A model generated the notes under the pieces. That model searched no databases and had not been told where the DNA came from. It was given only the letters and a program-made list of their open reading frames with translations. 64,000 nt of DNA from Streptomyces sp. 2131.1 (GTDB taxonomy: Bacteria > Actinomycetota > Actinomycetes > Streptomycetales > Streptomycetaceae), in contig NZ_FNSY01000001.1 in NCBI RefSeq assembly GCF_900105515.1, forward strand, positions 3,038,001-3,102,000. The letters run 5' to 3'. Below, piece after piece: positions 49,461-58,511 of this stretch. Positions within the stretch are counted from its first letter, which is position 1. Each line of letters starts with the position of its first letter. The translations under genes and the position numbers were made by a program.

Positions 49461-49490
49461 CGTCCTGCGTTGAATGCCGGAGGCAACACC

Positions 49491-51554
49491 GTGCCCGCGC
49501 ACGAATTCGAGAGCGACACCACCACCGACCCACTCGCCCGTGAGCGCGCCCATCTCGCGGCGTCCCGCGCCGCGTTGCGCGCCATGCGGGAGGACGCCCA
49601 GAACCTCGACATCCGCGATGTCACCGCGAACTGGGTGAACGCGGCGGTGCTCCAGGCCCAGATCGACGAGCGGATCAAGTCGCTCGCGGACCTCGCGCAC
49701 ACCCCGCTGTTCTTCGGGCGCCTGGACTACCTGCACGTGGTCGGTGCCGAGGAGGCCGAGGGCGCGGAGGGCGAGCAGTTCTACATCGGGCGCCGCCATG
49801 TGCACGACGCGGTCGGCGACCCGATGGTGATCGACTGGCGGGCCCCGGTCTCCCAGCCGTTCTACCGGGCCTCCCGCAAGGACCCGCTGGACGTGGGCCG
49901 CAGGCGCCGCTTCGGCTACACGGGCGGCGACCTCACCGCGTACGAGGACGAGCACCTGACCGACCCGGCGGAGGCCGAGCAGACGAGCAAGCTGCTCCAG
50001 GCGGAGATCGAGCGCCCGCGCGTCGGGCCGATGCGCGACATCGTCGCGACGATCCAGCCGGAGCAGGACGAGATCGTCCGCAGCGAGCTGGGCGGCACGG
50101 TCTGCGTGCAGGGAGGGCCCGGCACCGGGAAGACGGCCGTGGGCCTGCACCGGGTGGCGTACCTGCTGTACGCGCACCGCGAGCGCCTGGCCCGCACGGG
50201 CACTCTGGTCGTCGGGCCGAACCGCTCGTTCCTGCACTACATCGAGCAGGTGCTCCCCGCACTCGGCGAGCTGGAGGTCAAGCAGGCGACCGTCGAGGAC
50301 CTGGTGACCGCGCAGATCGAGGTCCGGGGGACGGACGAGGCGACGGCCGCCGTCGTGAAGGGCGACGCGCGGATGGCGGAGGTGCTGCGCCGGGCGCTCC
50401 GCTCGCACGTCACGCTGCCGACCGAGCCCGTGATGGTGGTGCGCGGCTCGCGGCGCTGGCGCGTTCCGGCGTACGAGATCGAGGAGATGGTCCAGGAGCT
50501 GCTGGCCCGCGACATGCGGTACGGCGCCGCGCACGAGGCCCTCCCGCAGCGCATCGCGCACGCCGTCCTGGTGCGGATGGAGCAGTCGGGCGAGGCCCCC
50601 GACGACCGGGTGCAGAACTCGGTGGCCCGCAACCCAGCCGTGAAGGCGGCCGTCAAGGCGATCTGGCCGGCGGTCGACCCGGCGAAGCTGGTGCTGCGGC
50701 TGCTGGCCGAGCCGGAGTTCCTGGCGGAGCACGCGGAGGGGCTGCTCTCCGACGACGAGCAGAAGGCCATCCTCTGGAGCAAGCCGGCCCGCAGTGTGAA
50801 GACCGCCAAGTGGTCTGCGGCGGACGCGGTGTTGATCGACGAGGCCGCCGACCTGGTGTCGCGTACGCACTCGCTCGGCCACGTCGTGATCGACGAGGCG
50901 CAGGACCTGTCCCCCATGCAGTACCGCGCGGTCGGCCGCCGCTGCTCGACCGGTTCCGCGACCGTCCTCGGCGACCTGGCGCAGGGCACGACGCCCTGGT
51001 CCACGCAGAGCTGGGAGCAGGCGCTGCACCACCTGGGCAAGGCGGACGCGCTGGTGGAGGAGCTGACGGCCGGCTTCCGCGTGCCGCGCGACGTCATCGC
51101 GTACGCCTCGCGGCTGCTCCCGGTGATCTCGCCGGGGCTGACGCCGGTGGAGTCGGTGCGTGAGTCGCCCGGCTCACTGTCCGTGCGCGAAGTCACGGAA
51201 CTGGACGCGGCGGTCGTCGCGGCCTGCGAGGAGTCCCTGACGCACGAGGGGTCGATCGGCCTGATCGCCGCCGACGCCCGCATCCCCGCGCTGGCCGACG
51301 CGCTCGCGGCGGCCGGTCACAGCTGCCTCTCCCCCGGCCAGGAGACGACCGCCGAGTCCCGGCTCACCCTGGTCCCGGCCTCGCTGGCGAAGGGCCTGGA
51401 GTACGACTACGTGGTGCTGGACGAACCGGCCGCCGTGGTCGACGGCGAACCGGACGAACGCACGGGCCTGCGCCGCCTCTACGTGGCGCTGACCCGTGCC
51501 GTATCCGGCCTGACGGTGCTTCACTCGGCGCCGCTGCCGGCGGAGTTGGCGTAG
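49491..51554 (+). CDS. HelD/HelR-like RNA polymerase-associated ATPase
   Basis: SF1-type ATPase of 687 residues. The N-terminal coiled coil (REDAQNLDIRDVTANWVNAA, QAQIDERIKSLADLAHTPLF) and IDWRAPVSQPFYRASRKDPL identify the HelD group. Walker A VCVQGGPGTGKTAVGLHRVA (about 207-214), Walker B VVIDEAQDLSPMQYRAVGRR, and the C-terminal LAKGLEYDYVVLDEPAAVVD and YVALTRAVSGLTVLHSA are present. HelD-class proteins pull RNA polymerase off DNA; Streptomyces HelR also protects polymerase from rifamycins. Start GTG 49491 with GGAGG at 49480-49484. It is preceded by a ~180-base leader with a hairpin. Whether this is HelD or HelR cannot be told here. Confidence 0.9.
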   Translation: MPAHEFESDTTTDPLARERAHLAASRAALRAMREDAQNLDIRDVTANWVNAAVLQAQIDERIKSLADLAHTPLFFGRLDYLHVVGAEEAEGAEGEQFYIGRRHVHDAVGDPMVIDWRAPVSQPFYRASRKDPLDVGRRRRFGYTGGDLTAYEDEHLTDPAEAEQTSKLLQAEIERPRVGPMRDIVATIQPEQDEIVRSELGGTVCVQGGPGTGKTAVGLHRVAYLLYAHRERLARTGTLVVGPNRSFLHYIEQVLPALGELEVKQATVEDLVTAQIEVRGTDEATAAVVKGDARMAEVLRRALRSHVTLPTEPVMVVRGSRRWRVPAYEIEEMVQELLARDMRYGAAHEALPQRIAHAVLVRMEQSGEAPDDRVQNSVARNPAVKAAVKAIWPAVDPAKLVLRLLAEPEFLAEHAEGLLSDDEQKAILWSKPARSVKTAKWSAADAVLIDEAADLVSRTHSLGHVVIDEAQDLSPMQYRAVGRRCSTGSATVLGDLAQGTTPWSTQSWEQALHHLGKADALVEELTAGFRVPRDVIAYASRLLPVISPGLTPVESVRESPGSLSVREVTELDAAVVAACEESLTHEGSIGLIAADARIPALADALAAAGHSCLSPGQETTAESRLTLVPASLAKGLEYDYVVLDEPAAVVDGEPDERTGLRRLYVALTRAVSGLTVLHSAPLPAELA

Positions 51555-51560
51555 GAAAGA

Positions 51561-51600
51561 GCGGGGGCGGGAGGACCCTCGCGTCCACTCCCGCCCCCGC
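51561..51600. terminator. Perfect 13-bp bidirectional terminator
   Basis: GCGGGGGCGGGAG (51561-51573) pairs with CTCCCGCCCCCGC (51588-51600) between the convergent HelD/HelR-like and cellulase genes. Confidence 0.85.
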
Positions 51601-51607
51601 CCGGTCA

Positions 51608-54244
51608 TCATCCGGCCGTGCAGGCCCGTCCGTTGAGCTTGACCGTGCCCGGGTCGGCCGCCGGGCCCGTGCGGCTGCTGTTGAACCCGAAGTCGATCGA
51701 GGCGCCGGGCGCCAGCGTCCGGTTCCAGGACAGCGGCGTGGCCGTCGCCGTCCGCCCGTACTGGGCGAGTTCGGCGCTCCAGGTGTGGCTGAGCCTCTGG
51801 TCGCCGGGGAGCAGCCAGGTCAGGGACCACGGGGTGACGGCCTCGCTGCCGGTGTTCTTCACCGTGACCGTGGTGGTCGAGCCGGTGTTCCACGGGTGCG
51901 AGGAGTACGTCACCTGGCAGGCGCGCTGCGGTCCGGCGCCGTCGCCCGCGTCGTCCAGGTAGGAGGCGACGAAGGCCAGCGGCGCGTTCCAGTTGATGGC
52001 GACCTCGTTGGTGGCGTACGAGCCGTTGTCGTCGAGGTAGCACATCGCGGCGGCGCACCCCTTGAGCTTGGCGGCGGCCTCCGGGTCGCCCGAGGTCGGC
52101 GCGGTCAGGTTCGGTCCGCCCGCGAGGGACCCGGCCGGCGGGTGCGGCAGGGACGGGTCCGACTCGTGCGCCCAGAACCGGTGGTGCTGGTTCTCCGAGA
52201 ACCGCTCGCCGTAGCCGGTGACGTACGACTGGTTGAGCGGGTTGCGTCCGAACAGGTAGTCCGCGCCGCGCAGGACGGCGTCCCGGTAGCCGGTCTCGCC
52301 GGTGAGGTCGGCGGCGGTGGCCAGCACGATCATGTTGTTGAGGACCTGGCTGTTGGAGCCCCAGGCGTAGTTCTGGTCCTTCGGCGCGTACGGCACGCCG
52401 TACAGCTGGTCCTCGGTCTGCCGCTCGTACCGGTCGGCGGCCGTTGTGACCACGGACCGTACGTCGGCGAGCTGCGCTGAGGTCAGGTCGTTCGGGACCG
52501 TGGCCAGGGTCAGCACGCCGAGCCCGGCGGTGCCGCCCCACCACATGCCGCCGTCGGCGGGGAACGCCGCGTCCACGTCACCGTGCAGCGGCGAGTCGAG
52601 CAGCGCCTGCCGGTAGGTGTCCTTGCCGGTGGTGGTGAACAGCTCGGCGGCGGCCCAGTAGAACTCGTCGCGCACGTCGTTGTCCTCGTACGTCCCGCCC
52701 CCGACCCCGTCGGCCGGGCTGGCGTACACCGCCGGGTGCGCCTTCGCGGCGGCCCACGCCGTCTCGGCGGCGGTACGGCACTTCGCGGCGAAGTCCGCGT
52801 CGTACGGGGCGTACAGCCGGGCGCACTGGGCGGCGGTCGCGGCGAGGTTCAGGGTCGCGGCGGTCGTCGGCGGGTGCAGTTCGCGCCGCTCCGGGTCGAG
52901 TTCGGGCCGCATCGGGATGCCGGTCCAGTTGGCGTCGTGCACCTTGTGGTGGACCATGCCCGCGAGCGGCTGCCCGGCCGGAACCTGCATGCGCAGCAGG
53001 AAGTCCAGCTCCCAGCGCGCCTCGTCGAGGATGTCCGGCACGTCGTTGCCGTGCTCGGGCACCCGCAGCGCGCCGTCGCCCAGCTCGGCGGATTCCGCGC
53101 CGTCGGCGGTCAGCGTCCGCTCGTAGGTGTCCATCAGCTCGGCGACCGCGATGCCGCCGTTGACGACGTACTTGCCGTGGTCCCCGGCGTCGTACCAGCC
53201 GCCGCGCACGTCGAGCCGGTAGTCGCAGACGCCCGCCTGGCACGGCACGTCCGTGTCGCCCTTGTTGGGCGCCACGCCGAGGTGTCCGGCCGGGCGCGCG
53301 TACTCCGCACCGACGAGGTCCGCGTCGATCGCGATGCCGCTGCGGTTCTGGTAGAAGTACGCGAGCGAGTCGGACCGGAGGCTGTCATAGAGGTCCGCGC
53401 GGATCGAGAAGGGCTCGCTGACCTGCCCGTCCGCCTCGACCGTGAAGCCGTCGCCGGTCGCGGTGGCGTCGCTGAAGTCGAAGGTGTGCACGTTCTGCCG
53501 CGAGGTCGGGTCCTCGCCGCCGGGCACGGTCGTCCCGCTCGCGACGGTCTCCCCGTCGGCCGCCTTCAGCTTCCACGGCAGCGGGCCGGCCGCGTCGGAG
53601 ACCAGGGTGCCGGTCTTGGGGCCCTCGGGGAGGTAGCCGACCTGGTTGACGCGTACGGGCGAGCCGGTGTCGGGCACGTAAACGGGCGGCTCGGCGCCCC
53701 CGCGCAGCGACACGTCGTCCACGCAGAACGTGGCCGCCGCCGCGCCCCCGCCGACCTGGAACGCGACCTGCGCGGCGTCCTGGTCCGCGCTCGCGGTGAA
53801 GACGTGGGTGAACGGGGCCGCCTCGGCGCCGATGTGGTCCGTCGCGGAGAGGTCGGCGGTGTACGGGTCGGTCGCCATCTGCACGTTGGTGTGGATGGAG
53901 AGCGGCGCGCTCGAACTCGCCGTGTACGTCAGCGTGTACGTCTCCCCCGCGACGAGCGGGATGTCGTTCTGCCCGATGATCGCGTCCCACGGGTTGGCGG
54001 TCCCGGCCGGCACGTCGGCGCACAGGCGCCCGTCGGCCACGGCGATCGGCGCGTTGGCCGTCGACCACCAGGGCGCGGTCCCGGCGGAGAAGTCACCGTT
54101 GGTGATCTGCTCCGGCGCGGGATCGTCGTCGGCGGCCGCGGCACCGGGCGCGGCGAGGATGCCGCCGCACAGGGCGGCGACAGCCAGCACGCCGAACACG
54201 CGACGTCTGCGCCGGACTGAGGACGGGGGCGAGAAGGCGTTCAC
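51608..54244 (-). CDS. Secreted GH9 endoglucanase with CBM4/9-like and CBM2 domains
   Basis: Extracellular cellulase of 878 residues. Twin-Arg-rich signal peptide (VRRRRRVFGVLAVAALCGGI, cut near AAPGAAAADD). CBM4/9-like domain about 40-185 (NPWDAIIGQNDIPLVAGETY), an Ig-like CelD_N domain about 195-290 (RVNQVGYLPEGPKTGTLVSD), GH9 catalytic domain about 300-770 with DVRGGWYDAGDHGKYVVNGG (catalytic Asp pair) and YATNEVAINWNAPLAFVASY (catalytic Glu), and a C-terminal CBM2 with flanking Cys (RACQVTYSSHPWNTGSTTT, GFNSSRTG). The start GTG 54244 has AAAGG upstream. Two CebR-type boxes precede it, so cello-oligosaccharides likely induce it. Confidence 0.93.
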   Translation of the reverse strand: MNAFSPPSSVRRRRRVFGVLAVAALCGGILAAPGAAAADDDPAPEQITNGDFSAGTAPWWSTANAPIAVADGRLCADVPAGTANPWDAIIGQNDIPLVAGETYTLTYTASSSAPLSIHTNVQMATDPYTADLSATDHIGAEAAPFTHVFTASADQDAAQVAFQVGGGAAAATFCVDDVSLRGGAEPPVYVPDTGSPVRVNQVGYLPEGPKTGTLVSDAAGPLPWKLKAADGETVASGTTVPGGEDPTSRQNVHTFDFSDATATGDGFTVEADGQVSEPFSIRADLYDSLRSDSLAYFYQNRSGIAIDADLVGAEYARPAGHLGVAPNKGDTDVPCQAGVCDYRLDVRGGWYDAGDHGKYVVNGGIAVAELMDTYERTLTADGAESAELGDGALRVPEHGNDVPDILDEARWELDFLLRMQVPAGQPLAGMVHHKVHDANWTGIPMRPELDPERRELHPPTTAATLNLAATAAQCARLYAPYDADFAAKCRTAAETAWAAAKAHPAVYASPADGVGGGTYEDNDVRDEFYWAAAELFTTTGKDTYRQALLDSPLHGDVDAAFPADGGMWWGGTAGLGVLTLATVPNDLTSAQLADVRSVVTTAADRYERQTEDQLYGVPYAPKDQNYAWGSNSQVLNNMIVLATAADLTGETGYRDAVLRGADYLFGRNPLNQSYVTGYGERFSENQHHRFWAHESDPSLPHPPAGSLAGGPNLTAPTSGDPEAAAKLKGCAAAMCYLDDNGSYATNEVAINWNAPLAFVASYLDDAGDGAGPQRACQVTYSSHPWNTGSTTTVTVKNTGSEAVTPWSLTWLLPGDQRLSHTWSAELAQYGRTATATPLSWNRTLAPGASIDFGFNSSRTGPAADPGTVKLNGRACTAG

Positions 54245-54275
54245 CGGGAGCCTTTCGACGTGGGGGCTGAAGCGA

Positions 54276-54289
54276 TGGGAGCGCTCCCA
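54276..54289. promoter_or_regulatory. CebR box 1 (perfect)
   Basis: TGGGAGCGCTCCCA, the perfect 14-bp palindrome bound by the cellobiose repressor CebR in Streptomyces. It lies 32 bases upstream of the cellulase start. Confidence 0.9.
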
Positions 54290-54320
54290 CAACTGATGGG
54301 CATGCCGGGGAGGCGCACCA

Positions 54321-54334
54321 TGGGAGCGGTCCCA
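54321..54334. promoter_or_regulatory. CebR box 2 (one mismatch)
   Basis: TGGGAGCGGTCCCA, one base from the consensus. Its centre is 45 bp from box 1, so both may be bound together. Confidence 0.8.
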
Positions 54335-54440
54335 TCGCGCGCATCCATTGTGGGGCGGGGGGCGCCTGATGCGCCAGGGTCATGACAGGACGAGGTTTCC
54401 CAGCAGCGGGGCCCCGGGCAGGGCCCCGAGCGGGCAACGC

Positions 54441-54490
54441 ACGGAACCAGCCCCTCCGGCGCTTGAGGAGCGGGGGTCCGGGGGCAGCGC
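54441..54490. repeat. Intergenic repeat, degenerate copy
   Basis: ACGGAACCAGCCCCTCCGGC then GCTTGAGGAGCGGGGGTCC, followed by GGGGGCAGCGCCCCC, a hairpin-forming tail. Belongs to the repeat family seen at 37083-37275 and 57762-57865. The gap 54245-54551 holds no gene. Confidence 0.65.
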
Positions 54491-54551
54491 CCCCGCGCAG
54501 GCAGCCCGCGCCGGACGGGGCGGGCCACACCACCGCACCCCGCCCCCGCGG

Positions 54552-55241
54552 CTACGCGTCCAGCACGTCCCGCCACTCCCGTACCGCCGCCGCGTCGACC
54601 GGCCCGGACCAGCCCTGCGGCCGGGCGGCGCCACCGATGTGGACGGCGTCGATGCCCGCGGCGAGCAGCTCCGGAAGGTGCTCCAGCCGAAGCCCGCCCC
54701 CGACGAGGATCCGCGGCTCGTACCCCGGTTCCCCCGCCCGTCCCGCCTCGGCCACCAGCGTGGGAATCCCCGCGTCCACGCCCGCGGCCGAGCCGGCCGT
54801 CAGGTACGTGTCGAGCCCCGGCAGGTCCGCGAGGGCCTTGCGCAGCGCATCCCGGTCCGCCGCCCGGTCGATCGCGCGGTGGAACGTCCAGCGGCACCCT
54901 TCCAGCTCGGCGACCAGCCGCTCGACCGCGACCAGGTCCGGGTTCCCGTCCGGGTCCAGGAACCCGAGCACGAACTCGTCCGCCCCCTCCGCCCGCAGCT
55001 CGTGCGCCTTGCCTACGAGCACGTCGATGTCACCGGCCGCGAATCCGTCGGCGACCCTGAGCATCACGCGCAGCGGAATGTCCACCGCGGCGCGGATCGC
55101 CGCGAAGGTCGCGCAGGACGGGGTGAGGCCGTCCGCCGCCATGTCGGTGACCAGCTCAAGCCGGTCCGCACCACCCGCCTGGGCAGCGACCGCGTCCTCC
55201 GCGTCGAGAGCGATCACCTCCAGGACTGCACGGTTGCTCAT
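54552..55241 (-). CDS. cutC: CutC family protein
   Basis: TIM-barrel protein of 229 residues. It matches CutC throughout: LEVIALDAEDAVAAQAGGAD, RLELVTDMAADGLTPSCATF, GFLDPDGNPDLVAVERLVAE, RWTFHRAIDRAADRDALRKA and RILVGGGLRLEHLPELLAAG. The name comes from an E. coli copper phenotype; the actual biochemical role is unsettled. The start is ATG 55241. It diverges from the copper ATPase gene by about 250 bases. A DasR-like palindrome lies 27 bases upstream, so aminosugar control is possible. Confidence 0.9.
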   Translation of the reverse strand: MSNRAVLEVIALDAEDAVAAQAGGADRLELVTDMAADGLTPSCATFAAIRAAVDIPLRVMLRVADGFAAGDIDVLVGKAHELRAEGADEFVLGFLDPDGNPDLVAVERLVAELEGCRWTFHRAIDRAADRDALRKALADLPGLDTYLTAGSAAGVDAGIPTLVAEAGRAGEPGYEPRILVGGGLRLEHLPELLAAGIDAVHIGGAARPQGWSGPVDAAAVREWRDVLDA

Positions 55242-55267
55242 GGGAACCCAATCCTCCAGGAAGCAGC

Positions 55268-55283
55268 TATAGGTCTAGTCCAA
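55268..55283. promoter_or_regulatory. DasR-like palindrome upstream of cutC
   Basis: ATAGGTCTAGTCCAAT on the plus strand resembles the dre consensus ACTGGTCTAGACCACT, matching the GGTCTAG core and CC. Identity outside the core is limited. Confidence 0.4.
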
Positions 55284-55405
55284 TGACCCAGCCTACGGGG
55301 CGGTAGGCCCGGGGCGCAGCCCCACCGTGAACGTGAACATACGCGAGGTCAAACGCACGCCCGGCGATCACCGGCGGCGAACCGCGCGCCCCTCGGAGAC
55401 CGTCC

Positions 55406-55435
55406 TTGCAACCACATAGGGGGCGGGGGTATACA
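55406..55435 (+). promoter_or_regulatory. Promoter of copA
   Basis: TTGCAA (55406-55411) and TATACA (55430-55435) with 18-bp spacer, a near-consensus housekeeping promoter. The start codon is about 60 bases further downstream. Confidence 0.8.
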
Positions 55436-55451
55436 TGGGGGCAGAGAAAGA

Positions 55452-55466
55452 TACCCCCAGGGGGTA
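55452..55466. promoter_or_regulatory. CsoR-type copper operator
   Basis: TACCCCC-A-GGGGGTA, a perfect 15-bp palindrome between the copA promoter and its start, matching the Streptomyces CsoR consensus TACCC-N5-GGGTA. Binding near +10 would block transcription until copper arrives. No csoR gene is in the window. Confidence 0.85.
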
Positions 55467-55494
55467 CCGTTCACCGTCCAGCCGAGGAGGGCCC

Positions 55495-57756
55495 GTGTCC
55501 ACGCACACCGCAGCCACCGCAGACACCGCCGAGGTCGAGCTGGCCATCGGAGGCATGACGTGCGCCTCCTGCGCGGCCCGCATCGAGAAGAAGCTCAACC
55601 GGATGGACGGCGTCACCGCGACGGTCAACTACGCCACGGAGAAGGCCCGGGTCAGCTACGACGACGGCGCCGGCGTCTCCGTACAGGACCTCATCGCCAC
55701 GGTGGAGAGGACCGGCTACACCGCGCGGGAGCCCGCGCCCCCGGCGCGTACGCCCGAGGAGACGGCCGCACCACCGGTCCGGGAGACGGACTCGTTGCGG
55801 CAGCGGCTGATCACGGCGGTCCTCCTCGCCGTGCCGGTGATCCTGATGTCGATGATCCCCGCGCTCCAGTTCGACAACTGGCAGTGGCTCGCGCTGACGC
55901 TGACCGCGCCCGTCGTCACGTACGCCGCCTGGCCCTTCCACCGCGCCGCGTGGACCAACGCGCGGCACGGCGCGGCGACCATGGACACGCTGATCTCCGT
56001 CGGCACGTCCGCCGCGTTCCTGTGGTCGGTGTGGGCGCTGTTCTTCGGCACCGCCGGCATGACCGGCATGACGCACCCCTTCGAGCTGACCATCGGCCGC
56101 AGCGACGGCGCCGGGAACATCTACCTCGAAGCGGCCTCGGGCGTCACGGCGTTCATCCTCGCCGGGCGGTACTTCGAGGCCCGCTCCAAGCGGAAGGCGG
56201 GCGCCGCGCTGCGGGCCCTCCTCGAACTGGGCGCCAAGGAGGTCACCGTCCTGCGCGACGGCCGCGAGGTCACCGTGGACACGGCGGAACTCCGGGCCGG
56301 CGACCGCTTCCTGGTCCGGCCGGGCGAGAAGATCGCGACGGACGGCGTGGTCGTCGAGGGCTCGTCCGCCGTGGACGCGTCCATGCTCACCGGCGAGTCC
56401 GTCCCCGTGGAGGTCTCCACCGGCGACCCGGTGACCGGCGCGACGCTCAACGCGGGCGGCCGGCTCGTCGTCGAGGCGACCCGGGTCGGCGCGGACACCC
56501 AGCTGTCCAGGATGGCGAAGCTCGTCGAGGACGCGCAGAACGGCAAGGCGGCGGCGCAGCGGCTGGCGGACCGGATCTCGGCGGTGTTCGTCCCCGTGGT
56601 CATCGCGCTCGCGCTGGGCACCCTGGCCTTCTGGCTGATCGACGGGGCCGGGCTGACGGCCGCGTTCACGGCGGCGGTGGCCGTCCTGATCATCGCCTGC
56701 CCGTGCGCGCTGGGCCTCGCGACGCCGACCGCGCTCATGGTCGGCACGGGGCGCGGCGCGCAGCTCGGCATCCTGATCAAGGGCCCCGAGGTCCTGGAGT
56801 CCACCCGCCGGGCCGACACGATCCTGCTGGACAAGACGGGCACGGTGACGACGGGCCGCATGACGCTCCGGGCCGTCCACACGGCCGCCGGAACCACCGA
56901 GTCCGACGCCCTCCGCCTCGCCGGAGCGCTGGAGCACGCCTCCGAACACCCCATCGCCCAGGCGGTGGCGACGGCCGCCGCCGACCGCACCGGCCCCCTC
57001 CCCACCCCGGAGGACTTCACCAACGTGCCCGGCCTCGGCGTCCAGGGCGTCGTCGACGGCCACGCCGTCCTCGTGGGCCGCGAGCAGCTGCTCGCCGAGT
57101 GGGAGATCCGCCTCCCGGCCGGCCTGGCCGGCCGCAAGGCCGAGGCGGAGGCCGCCGGACGCACGGCCGTCGCGGTCGCCTGGGACGGCGAGGCGCGCGC
57201 GGTCCTGGAGGTCGCGGACGCGGTCAAGGACACCAGCGCGGAGGCCATCACCCGGCTCCGCCGCCTCGGCCTCACCCCGATCCTGCTGACCGGCGACAAC
57301 CGCGCCGTCGCGGAGTCGGTCGCGGCCGAGGTCGGGATCGACGAGGTGTACGCGGAGGTCCTGCCGCAGGACAAGGTGGACGTCGTCAAGCGCCTCCAGG
57401 CGGAGGGGCGTTCGGTCGCGATGGTCGGTGACGGGGTCAACGACGCCGCCGCCCTCGCCCAGGCCGACCTGGGCCTCGCGATGGGCACCGGCACGGACGC
57501 GGCGATCGAGGCGGGCGACCTCACCCTGGTCCGCGGCGACCTCCGGGCGGCCCCGGACGCGATCCGCCTGGCCCGCCGGACGCTCGGCACGATCCGGACG
57601 AACCTCTTCTGGGCCTTCGCGTACAACGTGGCCGCGATCCCGCTGGCCGCGGCCGGCCTGCTGAGCCCGATGATCGCGGGCGCGGCGATGGCCTTCTCCT
57701 CGGTCTTCGTGGTCGGCAACTCGCTGCGGCTGCGCGGGTTCCGGGGGGAGGCGTAG
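55495..57756 (+). CDS. copA: Copper-translocating P1B-type ATPase
   Basis: Exports copper (I) across the cytoplasmic membrane. 753 residues: an N-terminal heavy-metal domain with GGMTCASC (Cys23 and Cys26), eight membrane helices, the actuator TGESVPVE (about 300), CPC motif [19 protein letters not shown] (about 400), phosphorylation site [11 protein letters not shown] (about 446), the HP motif SEHPIAQA and hinge [20 protein letters not shown]. Start GTG 55495 with GAGGAGG at 55484-55490. It is controlled by a CsoR-type operator upstream and a strong promoter. No copZ chaperone follows; the next gene is convergent. Confidence 0.96.
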   Translation: MSTHTAATADTAEVELAIGGMTCASCAARIEKKLNRMDGVTATVNYATEKARVSYDDGAGVSVQDLIATVERTGYTAREPAPPARTPEETAAPPVRETDSLRQRLITAVLLAVPVILMSMIPALQFDNWQWLALTLTAPVVTYAAWPFHRAAWTNARHGAATMDTLISVGTSAAFLWSVWALFFGTAGMTGMTHPFELTIGRSDGAGNIYLEAASGVTAFILAGRYFEARSKRKAGAALRALLELGAKEVTVLRDGREVTVDTAELRAGDRFLVRPGEKIATDGVVVEGSSAVDASMLTGESVPVEVSTGDPVTGATLNAGGRLVVEATRVGADTQLSRMAKLVEDAQNGKAAAQRLADRISAVFVPVVIALALGTLAFWLIDGAGLTAAFTAAVAVLIIACPCALGLATPTALMVGTGRGAQLGILIKGPEVLESTRRADTILLDKTGTVTTGRMTLRAVHTAAGTTESDALRLAGALEHASEHPIAQAVATAAADRTGPLPTPEDFTNVPGLGVQGVVDGHAVLVGREQLLAEWEIRLPAGLAGRKAEAEAAGRTAVAVAWDGEARAVLEVADAVKDTSAEAITRLRRLGLTPILLTGDNRAVAESVAAEVGIDEVYAEVLPQDKVDVVKRLQAEGRSVAMVGDGVNDAAALAQADLGLAMGTGTDAAIEAGDLTLVRGDLRAAPDAIRLARRTLGTIRTNLFWAFAYNVAAIPLAAAGLLSPMIAGAAMAFSSVFVVGNSLRLRGFRGEA

Positions 57757-57761
57757 GCGCG

Positions 57762-57865
57762 GCCCGTCCGGCGTTCGAGGACGGAACCGTTCACGGGGTG
57801 GCCCCGAACCTCAGGCGCACCGCCCACCAGGGGGCCCCGGTTCCGTCCTCGGACGCCGGACGGCT
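57762..57865. repeat. Inverted pair of intergenic repeats, bidirectional terminator
   Basis: GCCCGTCCGGCGTTCGAGG then ACGGAACC (57762-57788) and its inverse near 57839-57865 (GGTTCCGTCCTCGGACGCCG, GACGG) face each other across 50 bases between the convergent copA and GNAT genes. They can form a long stem; they belong to the repeat family at 37083-37275. Confidence 0.8.
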
Positions 57866-57917
57866 GGGATCGCCGCCGGGGCCGGGTGGAGGTGCAGGGC
57901 TCAGGCCCCTTCCGCCG

Positions 57918-58469
57918 TCAGCCCCGGCGCTCCGCCCACTCCTCGTACAGCAGGCCGTAGACCACCCGGTCGTACCAGCGGTCGCCCACGCGGACGGCGG
58001 AGCGCCGGCGCCCTTCCTCCACGAACCCGGCGCGCCGGAAGGTCCGCATGGCGCGCTCGTTGCCGCTCCAGGTGTCGAGTTCGACGCGCCGGATCCCGCA
58101 CGCGCCGAAGAGGTGTTCAAGAAGCAGCCCCAGGGCCTCGGAGCCGTATCCGCCTCCCCAGTGGCTGCGTTCGCCGATGGTGATGCCCACCGTCGCCTGC
58201 CGGGTGAACGCTTCGACGTCGCGGTAGTCGACGGTGCCGATCACCCGCCCGTCGGCCAGGTCCTCCACGGTGAGCGAGGCCTCCGCACGCGGGTCCTGCC
58301 GGAGGCGCGCGTCGTGGAACCCCTCCAGGGCCTCGCGGGTGACGGGCCCGAAGTGCGGGTCGCCACCGGTGGCCCAGTGCACGACCTCGGGGTCGTTGCG
58401 CCATCGCAGGTGGGCGTCCAGGTCGGAGGCGCGCAGGGCGCGGATTCGAACGAGCTTTCCCTCAATCAT
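57918..58469 (-). CDS. GNAT family N-acetyltransferase (RimJ/RimL type)
   Basis: A protein of 183 residues in the GNAT fold: KLVRIRALRASDLDAHLRWR, GRVIGTVDYRDVEAFTRQAT, and the acetyl-CoA loop IGERSHWGGGYGSEALGLLL followed by LELDTWSG-like RVELDTWSGNERAMRTFRRA. The C terminus is GFVEEGRRRSAVRVGDRWYD. Likely acceptors are protein N termini or small amines. It starts ATG 58469 and lies 42 bases downstream of a second GNAT gene on the same strand, so the two could be cotranscribed. The substrate is unknown. Confidence 0.9.
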   Translation of the reverse strand: MIEGKLVRIRALRASDLDAHLRWRNDPEVVHWATGGDPHFGPVTREALEGFHDARLRQDPRAEASLTVEDLADGRVIGTVDYRDVEAFTRQATVGITIGERSHWGGGYGSEALGLLLEHLFGACGIRRVELDTWSGNERAMRTFRRAGFVEEGRRRSAVRVGDRWYDRVVYGLLYEEWAERRG

Positions 58470-58511
58470 GCGGTGATCGTAAAGGAGCCGGTACGGCGTA
58501 CGAGCCGGCCC

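Noticed and set aside
49134..49490. Rifamycin-associated element upstream of the HelD/HelR-like gene
   Set aside because: No sequence there matches the element well enough from memory to claim it; the hairpin is reported instead.
48963..51032. Long open frame of 689 codons on the minus strand opposite the HelD/HelR-like gene
   Set aside because: It is a GC-bias shadow; only its last 56 codons (48963-49133) have a start, position and composition of a real small gene.
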